DNA from: an uncultured Phascolarctobacterium sp.
Lineage (GTDB): Bacteria; Bacillota; Negativicutes; Acidaminococcales; Acidaminococcaceae
Assembly: GCA_900757795.1 (NCBI GenBank)
Contig: CAAEPE010000047.1
Location: 1-5,568, forward strand
DNA length: 5,568 nt
Reading direction: 5' to 3'
Position numbers and translations under genes: made by a program. Below are positions 1-5,568 of the stretch, one piece after another (the first letter of the stretch is position 1; every line of letters begins with the position of its first letter). The notes under the pieces are model-generated. The model had not been told where the DNA came from, searched no databases, and saw only the letters and a program-made list of their open reading frames with translations.

Positions 1-1
1 C

Positions 2-38
2 AAAAAGAGCCTTCGAGAAATTTTCTCGAAGGCTCTTT
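2..38 (-). terminator. Rho-independent terminator of the rubredoxin-GOGAT gene
   Basis: The two arms, 4-20 and 22-38, are perfect 17-base inverted complements, so the stem can close to a very small loop around 19-23. Read on the minus strand, the stem core GAGCCTTCGAGA is followed by a run of five or more U (complement of 2-6). It begins 11 bases past the stop codon of the gene at 50-1462, so it is the natural end of that transcript. Plus-strand function is less likely because only three T follow the stem in that direction. Confidence 0.9.
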
Positions 39-49
39 ACTTGCTTCTT

Positions 50-1462
50 TTATACGTGCGGAATATCCGTAAACTCGCTGATTTCGCGGTTGATGGTACA
101 CAAGTCGCTTAAATTCAAATCGTGCAGATTTTTATGACCGGTAATGCGGGCATAGGATTTTAATTCTGACAAAGAAACGTTCAAATAATTAGCAACTCTT
201 TGAGCAGCCGCGTCAATATGCAGGCGTGCGCGCAGCTCCGGATCCTGCGTAGCCATACCCATGGGGCATTTACCGCTGCCGCAGATGCGGTATTGCTGAC
301 AGGCGGCAGCCATCAAAGCGCCGGTGCCCACGGCCACCGCATCCGCACCCATAGCGATAGCTTTCGCAAAATCGCTGGAAACACGCAGACCGCCGGTAAT
401 AATTAACGCAATATCCTTTTCTCCTACCGCATCAAGATATTTGCGCGCCCTAGCCAAAGCATAAATCGTCGGCACGCTGGTAGCCTCACGCAGCAAAAAC
501 GGACTTGCGCCCGTACCGCCGCCGCGGCCGTCGATAGTAATAAAATCGGGCTCCGCAAAAACGCAGTATTCCAAATCGCGCTCAATGCGTCCTGCAGCAA
601 TTTTTATACCAATCGGACGACCGTCGGACTCGCGGCGCAGCATGTCAACCATAGCCTTCAAATCCTCGCGGCTGTTGATTTCCGGAAATTTAGAAGGGCT
701 GTGAATATCTTCTCCTACAGCAAAGCCACGAATTTTGGCAATCTCCGGCGTAACTTTTTCACCCGGCAGATGACCGCCCATACCCGGCTTAGTCCCCTGA
801 CCGATTTTAATTTCGATAGCGTCAACCTTGCGCAGATTTTCTTGAGTAACGCTGTATTTATTAGGGATGTATTCGAAAATATATTTTTTAGCGGCAGCGT
901 GTTCCTCCGGCAGCATACCGCCCTCGCCGCTTTCTTCTACACTGCCTGCCATAGCGGTAGCTTTAGCCAAAGCAATTTTAGTTTCTTTAGACAACGCGCC
1001 AAAGGACATATGAGTGACAAAAACAGGATTTTCGGCAACCAGCGGCCGTTTAGCGTTTTTGCCAATAACCACGGTAGTGCAGACATCTTCCTCGTCCAAC
1101 AGCGGCGGCGGATTAAGCTGTGCGCCCAATATCAAAATATCATCCCAATTAGGCATTTTCATTTTGGTACCCATTGCGCCGATAATGGATTTTCCCGTTA
1201 CCGCCATCTCGTGAATTTCCGCCATATAACGATTGGAAGTATCGTGGCGGGCGTATTGAGGATTATAATTCAAATCTAAAGCATCCGCTTTCGTCGGTAC
1301 GGCAGTTTCTGCTACTTCAATAGGTTTTTCCGCTTCCTCCAGCTTTACAAATTTACCGGCAGGTGCTTTGCACACGGGGCACGCAGATAAAGAGCTAAAG
1401 GGAGCGTTTTCTGCTGCCTCATCATAAATATAACCGCAAACAGTGCATTGATATTTTTCCAT
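50..1462 (-). CDS. Rubredoxin-like/glutamate synthase core (FMN, 3Fe-4S) fusion protein
   Basis: This 470-residue cytoplasmic protein is related to the synthase (FMN) domain of glutamate synthase (GltB2-type, stand-alone GOGAT core). Residues 1-40 form a short rubredoxin-like metal site with Cys6, Cys9, Cys28 and Cys31 (CTVCGYIYD, then CPVC). A charged linker at about 40-65 leads to the (beta/alpha)8 FMN domain. Visible there are SFGALS (153-158), SGEGG (178-182), KIGQGTKPGMGG (219-230), KIAAGRIERD (287-296), DGRGGGTGASP (311-321) and TGG (356-358). Cys388, Cys394 and Cys399 have the C-x5-C-x4-C spacing of the glutamate synthase 3Fe-4S cluster. The N-terminal glutaminase domain and the C-terminal GXGXG domain of full-length GltB are absent. 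By family knowledge the core makes glutamate from 2-oxoglutarate with reduced electron carriers; the rubredoxin-like part may pass electrons to the cluster (inference). The nitrogen source is unknown and a different substrate is possible. The start at 1462 is chosen because a good ribosome binding site precedes it and the rubredoxin motif begins there. The gene lies downstream of the pheST terminator, so it probably has its own promoter. Confidence 0.88.
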   Translation of the reverse strand: MEKYQCTVCGYIYDEAAENAPFSSLSACPVCKAPAGKFVKLEEAEKPIEVAETAVPTKADALDLNYNPQYARHDTSNRYMAEIHEMAVTGKSIIGAMGTKMKMPNWDDILILGAQLNPPPLLDEEDVCTTVVIGKNAKRPLVAENPVFVTHMSFGALSKETKIALAKATAMAGSVEESGEGGMLPEEHAAAKKYIFEYIPNKYSVTQENLRKVDAIEIKIGQGTKPGMGGHLPGEKVTPEIAKIRGFAVGEDIHSPSKFPEINSREDLKAMVDMLRRESDGRPIGIKIAAGRIERDLEYCVFAEPDFITIDGRGGGTGASPFLLREATSVPTIYALARARKYLDAVGEKDIALIITGGLRVSSDFAKAIAMGADAVAVGTGALMAAACQQYRICGSGKCPMGMATQDPELRARLHIDAAAQRVANYLNVSLSELKSYARITGHKNLHDLNLSDLCTINREISEFTDIPHV

Positions 1463-1470
1463 GACTAAAA

Positions 1471-1478
1471 ATCTCCTT
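1471..1478 (-). promoter_or_regulatory. Ribosome binding site that fixes the start of the rubredoxin-GOGAT gene
   Basis: On the minus strand this reads AAGGAGAT, eight bases before the ATG at 1462-1460. The in-frame ATG twelve codons upstream (1498) has only AT-rich sequence with no Shine-Dalgarno match before it, so 1462 is preferred. Confidence 0.8.
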
Positions 1479-1570
1479 TTCCTTTGTATTTTTCGCATAA
1501 ATTTCTAGCTATTAGATTTTAATTCGCTATTTGATAAGGAAATTCCTGCCGCAATGGATAATTTTTATTA

Positions 1571-1617
1571 AAAAGCAAAAAGTCACGGAACAACTGCAAA
1601 TTGTCATCCCGTGACTT
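1571..1617 (-). terminator. Rho-independent terminator of the pheST operon
   Basis: AAGTCACGG (1580-1588) pairs perfectly with CCGTGACTT (1609-1617). The 20-base loop between them can form a small inner stem (ACAA 1590-1593 with TTGT 1601-1604). On the minus strand the stem is followed by TTTTTGCTTTT, a good U tract. It starts 14 bases after the pheT stop and separates pheST from the glutamate-synthase-like gene. The plus strand beyond the stem is also T-rich, so it could work in both directions, but no plus-strand gene needs it. Confidence 0.88.
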
Positions 1618-1630
1618 ATTTTTAAATTTT

Positions 1631-4084
1631 TTACTCTCTTAATTTAGCCTTATAAGCTTCGCCAACCTCGGTAATTACAGCTTTCATGCTGGCGTCTACC
1701 TCGGCATCAGTCAAAGTTCTGTCGTCAGCCTGATAGGTTAAATTAAAGGCCATAGATTTGCAGCCTGCGGCAACCTGCTTACCGGTGTAAATATCGAAAA
1801 CGCGTACGGAACGTAGCAGCTCGCCTGCGTGAGCACGGATTACGCCTTCTATTTCCTCATTGCTTACCTCTGTGGGAACTACCACCGCAATATCGCGACT
1901 CATAGCAGGATATTTAGGCAGATGCTGATATTGAGGCACAACAGTTGCACTGGCCAGCAAAGGTTCAACTTCCATTTCCAGTACATAAGTAGTTTGATCC
2001 AACTCAAAATTTTCTTGAGCTACTGGATGTACCTCGCCAAAGGAGCCGATAATTTTGCCGTCCAACACAATATCACAGCTCTTGCCGGGATGCAGATATG
2101 GCGCTCCGGAACGCACCAAAGTATAATCGGCAACCTGCATAGCAGCCAGAAGTCCCTCGGCAATGCCTTTTATATCGTAAAAATCTACGTTTTCTTTAGA
2201 TTCGCACCAATTCAAAGCCTTACGGCGGCCGCTGAGAACAGCAGTCAGCATGGGGCGCTCTACGGGGTCTTCTGCCAGCGGCAAAGCTTTAGGCAGGAAA
2301 ATACGGCCAATTTCAAACAAAGCTACGCTGTCATTATGATTGCGCAGGTTGAAAGATGCAGTCTGCAGCGCGCTGGGAATCATGGTAGTGCGCATTACGG
2401 AGAAGGCTTCGGTAATAGGATTGAGCAGCTCAATGCAGCTGCGGCGGCTGTCGCCCTCAGGCAACAGCATTTTATCAAAAGCGTTAGCCTTAATAAAGCT
2501 GTAAGTCATCATTTCGTTAAGGCCGGCAGCAGTCATATAATTCTGAACAGCGTCCTTAACATCATCCAGCACAGATTGATGTCCTTGAGTAATGGTCAGC
2601 TCCGGCTGATGGCTTTCAATAAAATCATAGCCGTGCATACGGGCAACCTCTTCGCTGATATCTGCATCGCATTCAATATCGCGGCGCCAGCTGGGAGCGG
2701 TAATAATCAGCTTCTCACCCTTTTCTTCCACGCCAAAGCCAAGTTTTGCCAAGATAGAAATAATTTCCTCACGGCTGATTTCCACGCCGATACATCCGTT
2801 AATTTTGGCAGGAGTGGTAATGATTACGGCAGGCTTAATTTCCTGCGGATAAGCTTCCACAATGCCGCTGAAAGTTTCGCAGGCACCCATATTTTCCAGC
2901 AAATTAGCTGCGCGGTTCAGCGCATTGTGCGTCAAAATAGTATCCACACCGCGCTCGAAACGGCCGCTGGCTTCACTGCGCAGACCTAACGCACGGCTGG
3001 TACGGCGGATGCTGGGTCCATGGAAAGAAGCAGCCTCTAAAATTACATTTTTGGTAGTGTCCGTAACTTCGGTCAAAAGTCCGCCCATTACGCCGCCTAA
3101 ACCGGCAGCCTTTTCCGCATCGCCAATGGTAATCATGGACGAATTTAAAATTCTTTCCTTATCGTCTAAGGTGATGAGCTTTTCGCCTTCTTCGGCGCGG
3201 CGCACAATCAAGGTGCGGCCTGCAACCTTGTCGGCGTCATAAGCGTGCATAGGCTGACCCAATTCCAGCATTACATAGTTGGTAACATCAACTACATTGC
3301 TGATAGGACGCACGCCGCAGGCACGCAGACGGCGCTGCATCCATTCGGGAGATTCGCTAATTTTAATATCTTTTAACACGCGGGTGGAAAAACGGGAGCA
3401 TAATTCCGGCGCAGCAATTTTAATATTTACATAATCGCTAGCCTTGCCGCCTGCGGCTTCCTTAACGTCAAAGGCAGGCATTTTCAGAGGACAGCCGGTG
3501 ATAGCGCTGATTTCACGCGCCAAGCCGATAATGCTGAAACAGTCTGCGCGATTGCTGGTCAAATCAATATCGATAACCGTATCATTAAGGCCCAAAACCT
3601 CTTTGACATCTACGCCAATAGGAGTATCCGGCGGCAGAATAAAAATACCGTTGCGCTGCTCCGGCAGCAAAACCTTGTTGTCGATACCTAATTCGTCGGC
3701 GCTGCACAGCATCCCAAAGGAATCAAGACCACGCATTTTAGCTTTTTTCAGCTTTAATCCCTCGGGATTGCGTCCGCTGGGCGGCAGGACGCTGCCAACC
3801 ACAGCCACGGGCACAATATCAAATTGATGTACGTTCTGCGCGCCGGTCAAAATCTGCACGGACTCGCCGCCTTGACCGTAATCCATCATGCAAACCCACA
3901 GATGGTCGGAATTGGGATGGCGGGAAATTTCCATTACCTTGCCGGTAACAACGCCCTCCAAGCCCTTGCCCAATTGAGTAACGCTGTCTACTTCCAAGCC
4001 AACGCGGGTAATTTTGTCGCACAGCTCTTCGGTAGAGATGTTAATATCTACATATTGCTTTAACCATTCTAAAGATGCTAACAT
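1631..4084 (-). CDS. pheT: Phenylalanyl-tRNA synthetase beta subunit
   Basis: PheT (817 residues, normal full length) is the large subunit of the cytoplasmic alpha2-beta2 phenylalanyl-tRNA synthetase. It binds tRNA-Phe and hydrolyses mischarged Tyr-tRNA-Phe. Domains in order: N-terminal segment with the OB-fold tRNA-binding domain (about 40-150; VVTGKV, HPNSDHLWVC, GLDSFGMLCSADELG); B3/B4 editing region (about 210-390; SNVVDVTNYVMLELGQPMHAYD at 262-283 in two parts, GGVMGG 330-335, VILEAASF 347-354, SGRFERGVD 373-381); B5 domain (about 420-490; APSWRRDI, ISEEVARMHGYD); catalytic-like core (about 500-700; YSFIKANAFD, LLNPITEAFSVMRTTMIPS, LFEIGRIF, LHPGKS, GEVHP); and the C-terminal ferredoxin-fold anticodon-binding domain (about 720-817; YPAMSRDIAVVVP, FDIYTGKQV, YQADDRTLTD). 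The frame is intact with no missing domain. ATG at 4084 has AAGGAGG six bases upstream. It is the second gene of the operon, 11 bases after pheS, and should share the T-box control ahead of pheS. Confidence 0.98.
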   Translation of the reverse strand: MLASLEWLKQYVDINISTEELCDKITRVGLEVDSVTQLGKGLEGVVTGKVMEISRHPNSDHLWVCMMDYGQGGESVQILTGAQNVHQFDIVPVAVVGSVLPPSGRNPEGLKLKKAKMRGLDSFGMLCSADELGIDNKVLLPEQRNGIFILPPDTPIGVDVKEVLGLNDTVIDIDLTSNRADCFSIIGLAREISAITGCPLKMPAFDVKEAAGGKASDYVNIKIAAPELCSRFSTRVLKDIKISESPEWMQRRLRACGVRPISNVVDVTNYVMLELGQPMHAYDADKVAGRTLIVRRAEEGEKLITLDDKERILNSSMITIGDAEKAAGLGGVMGGLLTEVTDTTKNVILEAASFHGPSIRRTSRALGLRSEASGRFERGVDTILTHNALNRAANLLENMGACETFSGIVEAYPQEIKPAVIITTPAKINGCIGVEISREEIISILAKLGFGVEEKGEKLIITAPSWRRDIECDADISEEVARMHGYDFIESHQPELTITQGHQSVLDDVKDAVQNYMTAAGLNEMMTYSFIKANAFDKMLLPEGDSRRSCIELLNPITEAFSVMRTTMIPSALQTASFNLRNHNDSVALFEIGRIFLPKALPLAEDPVERPMLTAVLSGRRKALNWCESKENVDFYDIKGIAEGLLAAMQVADYTLVRSGAPYLHPGKSCDIVLDGKIIGSFGEVHPVAQENFELDQTTYVLEMEVEPLLASATVVPQYQHLPKYPAMSRDIAVVVPTEVSNEEIEGVIRAHAGELLRSVRVFDIYTGKQVAAGCKSMAFNLTYQADDRTLTDAEVDASMKAVITEVGEAYKAKLRE

Positions 4085-4088
4085 TTTG

Positions 4089-4097
4089 CTCCTCCTT
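4089..4097 (-). promoter_or_regulatory. pheT ribosome binding site overlapping the pheS stop codon
   Basis: On the minus strand the sequence is TAAGGAGGAGCAAAATG. The pheS TAA (4098-4096) runs straight into AAGGAGGAG, with AGGAGG six bases before the pheT ATG. The arrangement suggests translational coupling, so that ribosomes finishing pheS help load pheT and the two subunits stay in balance. The coupling is an inference. Confidence 0.85.
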
Positions 4098-5136
4098 ATT
4101 TGAACTGATTGATGAAGCGTTGGTCGTTTTCAAAGAACAAACGCAGGTCGTCAATACCATATTTCAGCATAGCGATACGTTCTACGCCCATACCAAAAGC
4201 GTAGCCCGTCATTTTTTCCGGGTCATAGCCGCTCATACGCAGCACGTTGGGATGCACAACGCCGGCGCCCAAAATTTCCAGCCAGCCGCTGTCCTTGCAA
4301 ACGTGGCATCCGCCCTCGCCGTGACAGATAGGGCAGGAAACGTCAACTTCAACTGAAGGCTCCGTAAAGGGAAAATAAGAAGGACGCAGACGCACTTTAA
4401 CGTCGCTGCCAAACATTTGCTTGCAAAATAATTCTAAGGTGCCCTTTAAATCAGCCAAACTGATATTTTTATCAACAACAAGACCTTCTACTTGGTGGAA
4501 CATGGGAGAATGAGTTGCGTCGTAGTCGCAGCGATAAACGGTGCCAGGGCAAATCATGCGAATCGGAGTGTTAGGCTCCATGCGCTCCAATGTGCGCGCC
4601 TGCACGCCGCTGGTTTGGGTGCGCAGCAAATAATTATCGGTAATGTAGAAAGAATCCTGCATATCCAAAGCGGGATGGTCCGGCGGAAGATTCAGCGCCG
4701 TAAAATTATGGTACACATCCTCTATTTCCGGGCCGTCGCAAATTTCAAATCCCATGCGCATAAAAATTTTCTTCATCTCGCGCAGAGTTAGCGTTACAGG
4801 ATGCAGATGACCCTGTTGGGGCTGGCGTCCCGGCAAAGTAATGTCAACCTTTTCGTTAGCCAGTTTATCAGCCAGGGCTTTTTTCTCCAGCACGCCGGCT
4901 TTTTCGTTGATAGCGTTTTCCAACAAGTCTTTAATTTCGTTGACAATTTGACCGATTCTGGGACGTTCTTCAGCAGGCAGCCTGCCCATGCCGCGCAAAA
5001 TTTCTGTCATCGGGCCTTTTTTACCCAAATATTTTACACGCAGATTTTTGAGAGCCTCTAAAGAATCAACCGCCGCCAATTCGCCCAGCGCCTGCTCTTT
5101 TAAAGCCGATAATTGTTCTTTCATTGTAGCTTCCAT
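4096..5136 (-). CDS. pheS: Phenylalanyl-tRNA synthetase alpha subunit
   Basis: PheS (346 residues) is the catalytic subunit that activates phenylalanine with ATP and charges tRNA-Phe, working with PheT. An N-terminal helical coiled-coil arm that contacts tRNA (about 1-95) is followed by the class II synthetase core. LPGRQPQQGHLHPVT (101-115) and the motif 1 region MKKIFMRMGFEICDGPEIE (121-139) come first. Motif 2 is YRCDYDATHSPMFHQVEGL (201-219). FTEPS (257-261) and GAGVVHPNVL (290-299) line the active site, and motif 3 is GYAFGMGVERIAMLKYGIDD (311-330). Ala313 in GYAFGMG aligns with E. coli Ala294, the residue known to set amino-acid pocket size, so normal Phe selectivity is expected. Cys268, Cys271, Cys277 and Cys280 form a CxxC-x5-CxxC insert of the kind seen in many Gram-positive PheS proteins and lacking in E. 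coli; it may hold zinc. The start at 5136 is preferred over the in-frame ATG at 5160 because GAGGAGG precedes it. First gene of the pheST operon, under a T-box leader. Confidence 0.97.
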   Translation of the reverse strand: MEATMKEQLSALKEQALGELAAVDSLEALKNLRVKYLGKKGPMTEILRGMGRLPAEERPRIGQIVNEIKDLLENAINEKAGVLEKKALADKLANEKVDITLPGRQPQQGHLHPVTLTLREMKKIFMRMGFEICDGPEIEDVYHNFTALNLPPDHPALDMQDSFYITDNYLLRTQTSGVQARTLERMEPNTPIRMICPGTVYRCDYDATHSPMFHQVEGLVVDKNISLADLKGTLELFCKQMFGSDVKVRLRPSYFPFTEPSVEVDVSCPICHGEGGCHVCKDSGWLEILGAGVVHPNVLRMSGYDPEKMTGYAFGMGVERIAMLKYGIDDLRLFFENDQRFINQFK

Positions 5137-5141
5137 GTTTG

Positions 5142-5148
5142 CCTCCTC
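5142..5148 (-). promoter_or_regulatory. pheS ribosome binding site that decides the start
   Basis: The minus strand reads GAGGAGG five bases before the ATG at 5136. Neither the upstream in-frame ATG (5160) nor the internal ATG (5124) has a Shine-Dalgarno match, so 5136 is taken as the start. The site lies about 40 bases past the leader terminator, so it is transcribed only when the terminator is overridden. Confidence 0.85.
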
Positions 5149-5185
5149 TATATTTTTCATGAAGGAAATACTTAATTGAACATAT

Positions 5186-5215
5186 AAAAAAGCCCCTGCA
5201 AAAAATTACAGGGGC
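5186..5215 (-). terminator. Regulated (attenuation) terminator of the pheS T-box leader
   Basis: GCCCCTG and CAGGGGC (plus-strand arms 5192-5198 and 5209-5215) form a GC-rich stem with an AU-rich loop, followed on the minus strand by six U (5191-5186). Its 5' arm contains the CGCCCCU that also pairs with the upstream T-box sequence, so terminator and antiterminator cannot both form. By default it should stop transcription before pheS. Confidence 0.93.
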
Positions 5216-5320
5216 GAAAAAATCGCGGTACCACCCTTATTTGTACTTCATTCACAGCTTTAACGCAGCGTCTGCGCCCGCCCTACCCAGCCAAAGCCTT
5301 CAAGCGAAACACTCCCAAGA

Positions 5321-5323
5321 GAA
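5321..5323 (-). promoter_or_regulatory. Candidate UUC (Phe) specifier codon of the T-box
   Basis: Within GTGAAGTTCTCTTGGGAG on the minus strand, UUC sits in the 3' side of the specifier loop, opposite AGTA and just before the CUUG/GGGAG lower stem. It would pair with the GAA anticodon of tRNA-Phe, matching the downstream genes. The next base is U, whereas most T-boxes have a purine there, so the exact register should be confirmed by covariance alignment. Confidence 0.75.
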
Positions 5324-5439
5324 CTTCACGCACTGCGCCTGCGCGAAGCTTACAGCCGACGGCTTCGCTCTCTGAAACATTAGCAGTACCCTACTTGCTT
5401 GTTCATCGTGCAGTCAGGGGTCTATTCAATTTGAAAATC

Positions 5440-5468
5440 ATTATAGCACAATTTATGCAAAGCGTAAA
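5440..5468 (-). promoter_or_regulatory. Sigma-A-type promoter of the pheST T-box operon
   Basis: On the minus strand a perfect TATAAT (5445-5440) is preceded by TGC, giving an extended -10 (TGnTATAAT). A -35-like TTTACG (5468-5463, four of six to TTGACA) lies exactly 17 bases upstream. Transcription should start near 5432-5434, just ahead of the Stem I sequences of the leader. The -35 ends one base from the left end of the insertion sequence at 5470. Confidence 0.82.
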
Positions 5469-5471
5469 GTG

Positions 5472-5520
5472 TACTGACCCCCGAATGTTAGACCAAAAAT
5501 CTAGCATTTGGGGGTCAGTA
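5472..5520 (+). repeat. 21-bp hairpin at the IS left end, just ahead of the transposase start
   Basis: Arm 5472-5492 pairs with arm 5500-5520 around the loop CCAAAAA (5493-5499). All 21 positions pair in RNA, two of them as G-U. The stem base is TACTGACCCCC against GGGGGTCAGTA. Five T follow at once (5521-5525), and then the orfA ATG at 5526. On the plus strand this resembles a terminator, and it buries the only purine-rich tract (GGGGG, 5510-5514) that could bind the ribosome. A role in keeping outside transcription from producing transposase is inferred. Confidence 0.85.
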
Positions 5521-5525
5521 TTTTT

Positions 5526-5568
5526 ATGACTAAGTACAATTTCGAATTTAAGAAAAAAGTGGTTATGG
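5526..5568 (+). CDS. IS3-family transposase OrfA, N-terminal fragment (runs off the window)
   Basis: Only 14 codons are present, reading MTKYNFEFKKKVVM. The pattern (K/S)Y-x-F-E-F-K-x-K-V-V is typical of the start of IS150-type OrfA proteins, whose N-terminal helix-turn-helix binds the IS ends. OrfA is normally followed by orfB with the DDE integrase domain through a programmed -1 frameshift, but none of that is visible here. It is transcribed away from pheS. No clear free ribosome binding site is seen; the nearest G-rich tract lies in the hairpin at 5472-5520. The call rests on a short stretch plus the IS-like end next to it. Confidence 0.72.
   Translation, partial: MTKYNFEFKKKVVM

Larger units (their letters stand above)
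5186..5433 (-). promoter_or_regulatory. T-box leader (tRNA-Phe-sensing riboswitch) of pheST
   Basis: The leader RNA reads uncharged tRNA-Phe directly and chooses between termination and read-through into pheST. The consensus T-box AAGGGTGGTACCGCGA is at 5238-5223; its UGG should pair with the tRNA acceptor end. AGGG and GCG on either side of UGGUACC pair with CGC and CCCU at 5216-5210 to make the antiterminator, which competes with the terminator at 5192-5215. Stem I is recognisable. A GATGA kink-turn strand (5407-5403) lies opposite GGGAG (5316-5312), flanked by CAAG/CUUG (5401-5398 with 5319-5316) and CAC/GUG. AGTA of the specifier loop is at 5395-5392. GUACUGC (5389-5383) pairs with GCAGUGC (5336-5330). 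AGAGAG leads into GCGAAGC (5368-5362), which pairs with GCUUCGC (5349-5343), and the distal loop is GGCTGTAAG (5357-5349). The candidate specifier codon is UUC (Phe) at 5323-5321. A Stem III-like hairpin (CGCAG/CUGCG, 5276-5264), enclosed by GCUUU/AAAGC, lies between. The 5' end is estimated from the promoter. Confidence 0.95.
5470..5568 (+). mobile_element. IS3-family (IS150-like) insertion sequence, left end, cut by the window edge
   Basis: The element probably begins at TGTACTGACCCCC (5470-5482). This has the TG start of IS3-family ends and resembles the IS150 left end from memory (TGTACTG, a C-rich stretch, then TGTTGGAC; here TGTTAGAC at 5486-5493). A transposase start with an IS150-type OrfA N-terminus follows at 5526. 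The right end, orfB and target duplication lie outside the window. If a 3-base duplication exists, the left copy would be AAG (5467-5469). The boundary is inferred from motif similarity and orfA position. Confidence 0.75.

Noticed and set aside
701..1279. A 192-codon open frame on the plus strand, opposite the glutamate-synthase-like gene.
   Set aside because: It is antisense to a well-conserved domain, and its Phe- and His-rich product shows no recognisable motif. It is a shadow of the real gene.
1460..1498. Longer version of the rubredoxin-GOGAT protein starting at the ATG at 1498.
   Set aside because: The 12 extra residues (MRKIQRKRRFLV) precede the normal rubredoxin start, and no ribosome binding site lies before 1498, while a good one lies before 1462.
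1499..1579. A promoter for the rubredoxin-GOGAT gene (for example TTATCA, 17 bases, TAATAG; or TAAAAT at 1521-1516).
   Set aside because: Each candidate has at least one poor hexamer in an AT-rich stretch where such matches are expected by chance, so none is listed as a feature.
1829..2989. A 386-codon open frame on the plus strand, opposite pheT.
   Set aside because: It lies wholly antisense to a certain gene, its translation looks like no protein family, and no ribosome binding site is evident. It follows from pheT codon usage.
4296..4335. The four-cysteine cluster of PheS as a possible inserted or fused zinc domain.
   Set aside because: From memory, many Gram-positive PheS proteins carry a similar CxxC...CxxC insert between EPS and the GAG-VHPNVL motif, so it is a family feature and not a novelty.
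5134..5160. Longer version of PheS starting at the ATG at 5160.
   Set aside because: There is no Shine-Dalgarno before 5160, and GAGGAGG sits five bases before the ATG at 5136, inside the longer reading.
1..5568. CRISPR arrays, tRNA or rRNA genes, phage or defence genes.
   Set aside because: No spaced direct repeats, tRNA-like clover leaf or such protein motifs were seen. The tRNA-related signal near 5223-5433 is the T-box leader, not a tRNA gene.

Overview
The window reads as a low-to-moderate GC bacterial chromosome segment from the Bacillota. The signs are a tRNA-sensing T-box leader, strong AGGAGG-type ribosome binding sites, Rho-independent terminators and Gram-positive-style PheS/PheT. 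Protein style suggests the Negativicutes (for example an Acidaminococcaceae-like gut anaerobe), but that is an inference from memory, not from a search.

All complete genes are on the minus strand, so the layout is described right to left. The right edge (5470-5568) is the left end of an IS3-family, IS150-like insertion sequence. Its transposase orfA begins at 5526 on the plus strand and runs off the window. Directly beside the IS end is a sigma-A-type promoter (5440-5468, extended -10). It drives a phenylalanine T-box leader (about 5186-5433), which has recognisable Stem I elements, a candidate UUC specifier, a consensus T-box/antiterminator and a competing terminator. The leader controls pheS (start 5136) and pheT (start 4084), the two subunits of phenylalanyl-tRNA synthetase. 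These are spaced 11 bases apart, and the pheT ribosome binding site overlaps the pheS stop codon. A hairpin terminator (1580-1617) closes the pheST operon.

Downstream lies a separate unit, a 470-residue protein (50-1462) that joins a short rubredoxin-like iron site to the FMN/3Fe-4S core of glutamate synthase, with no glutaminase domain. It ends in its own terminator (2-38).

Functionally, the right two thirds is a classic amino-acid-responsive synthetase operon: uncharged tRNA-Phe should favour antitermination and so raise PheST production. The glutamate-synthase-like gene is probably expressed independently; its electron donor, nitrogen donor and true substrate cannot be read from the sequence. 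The most noteworthy points are the IS end lying one base from the pheST -35 element, the long hairpin just ahead of the transposase start, and the rubredoxin-GOGAT fusion. I saw no evidence of a wholly new system.
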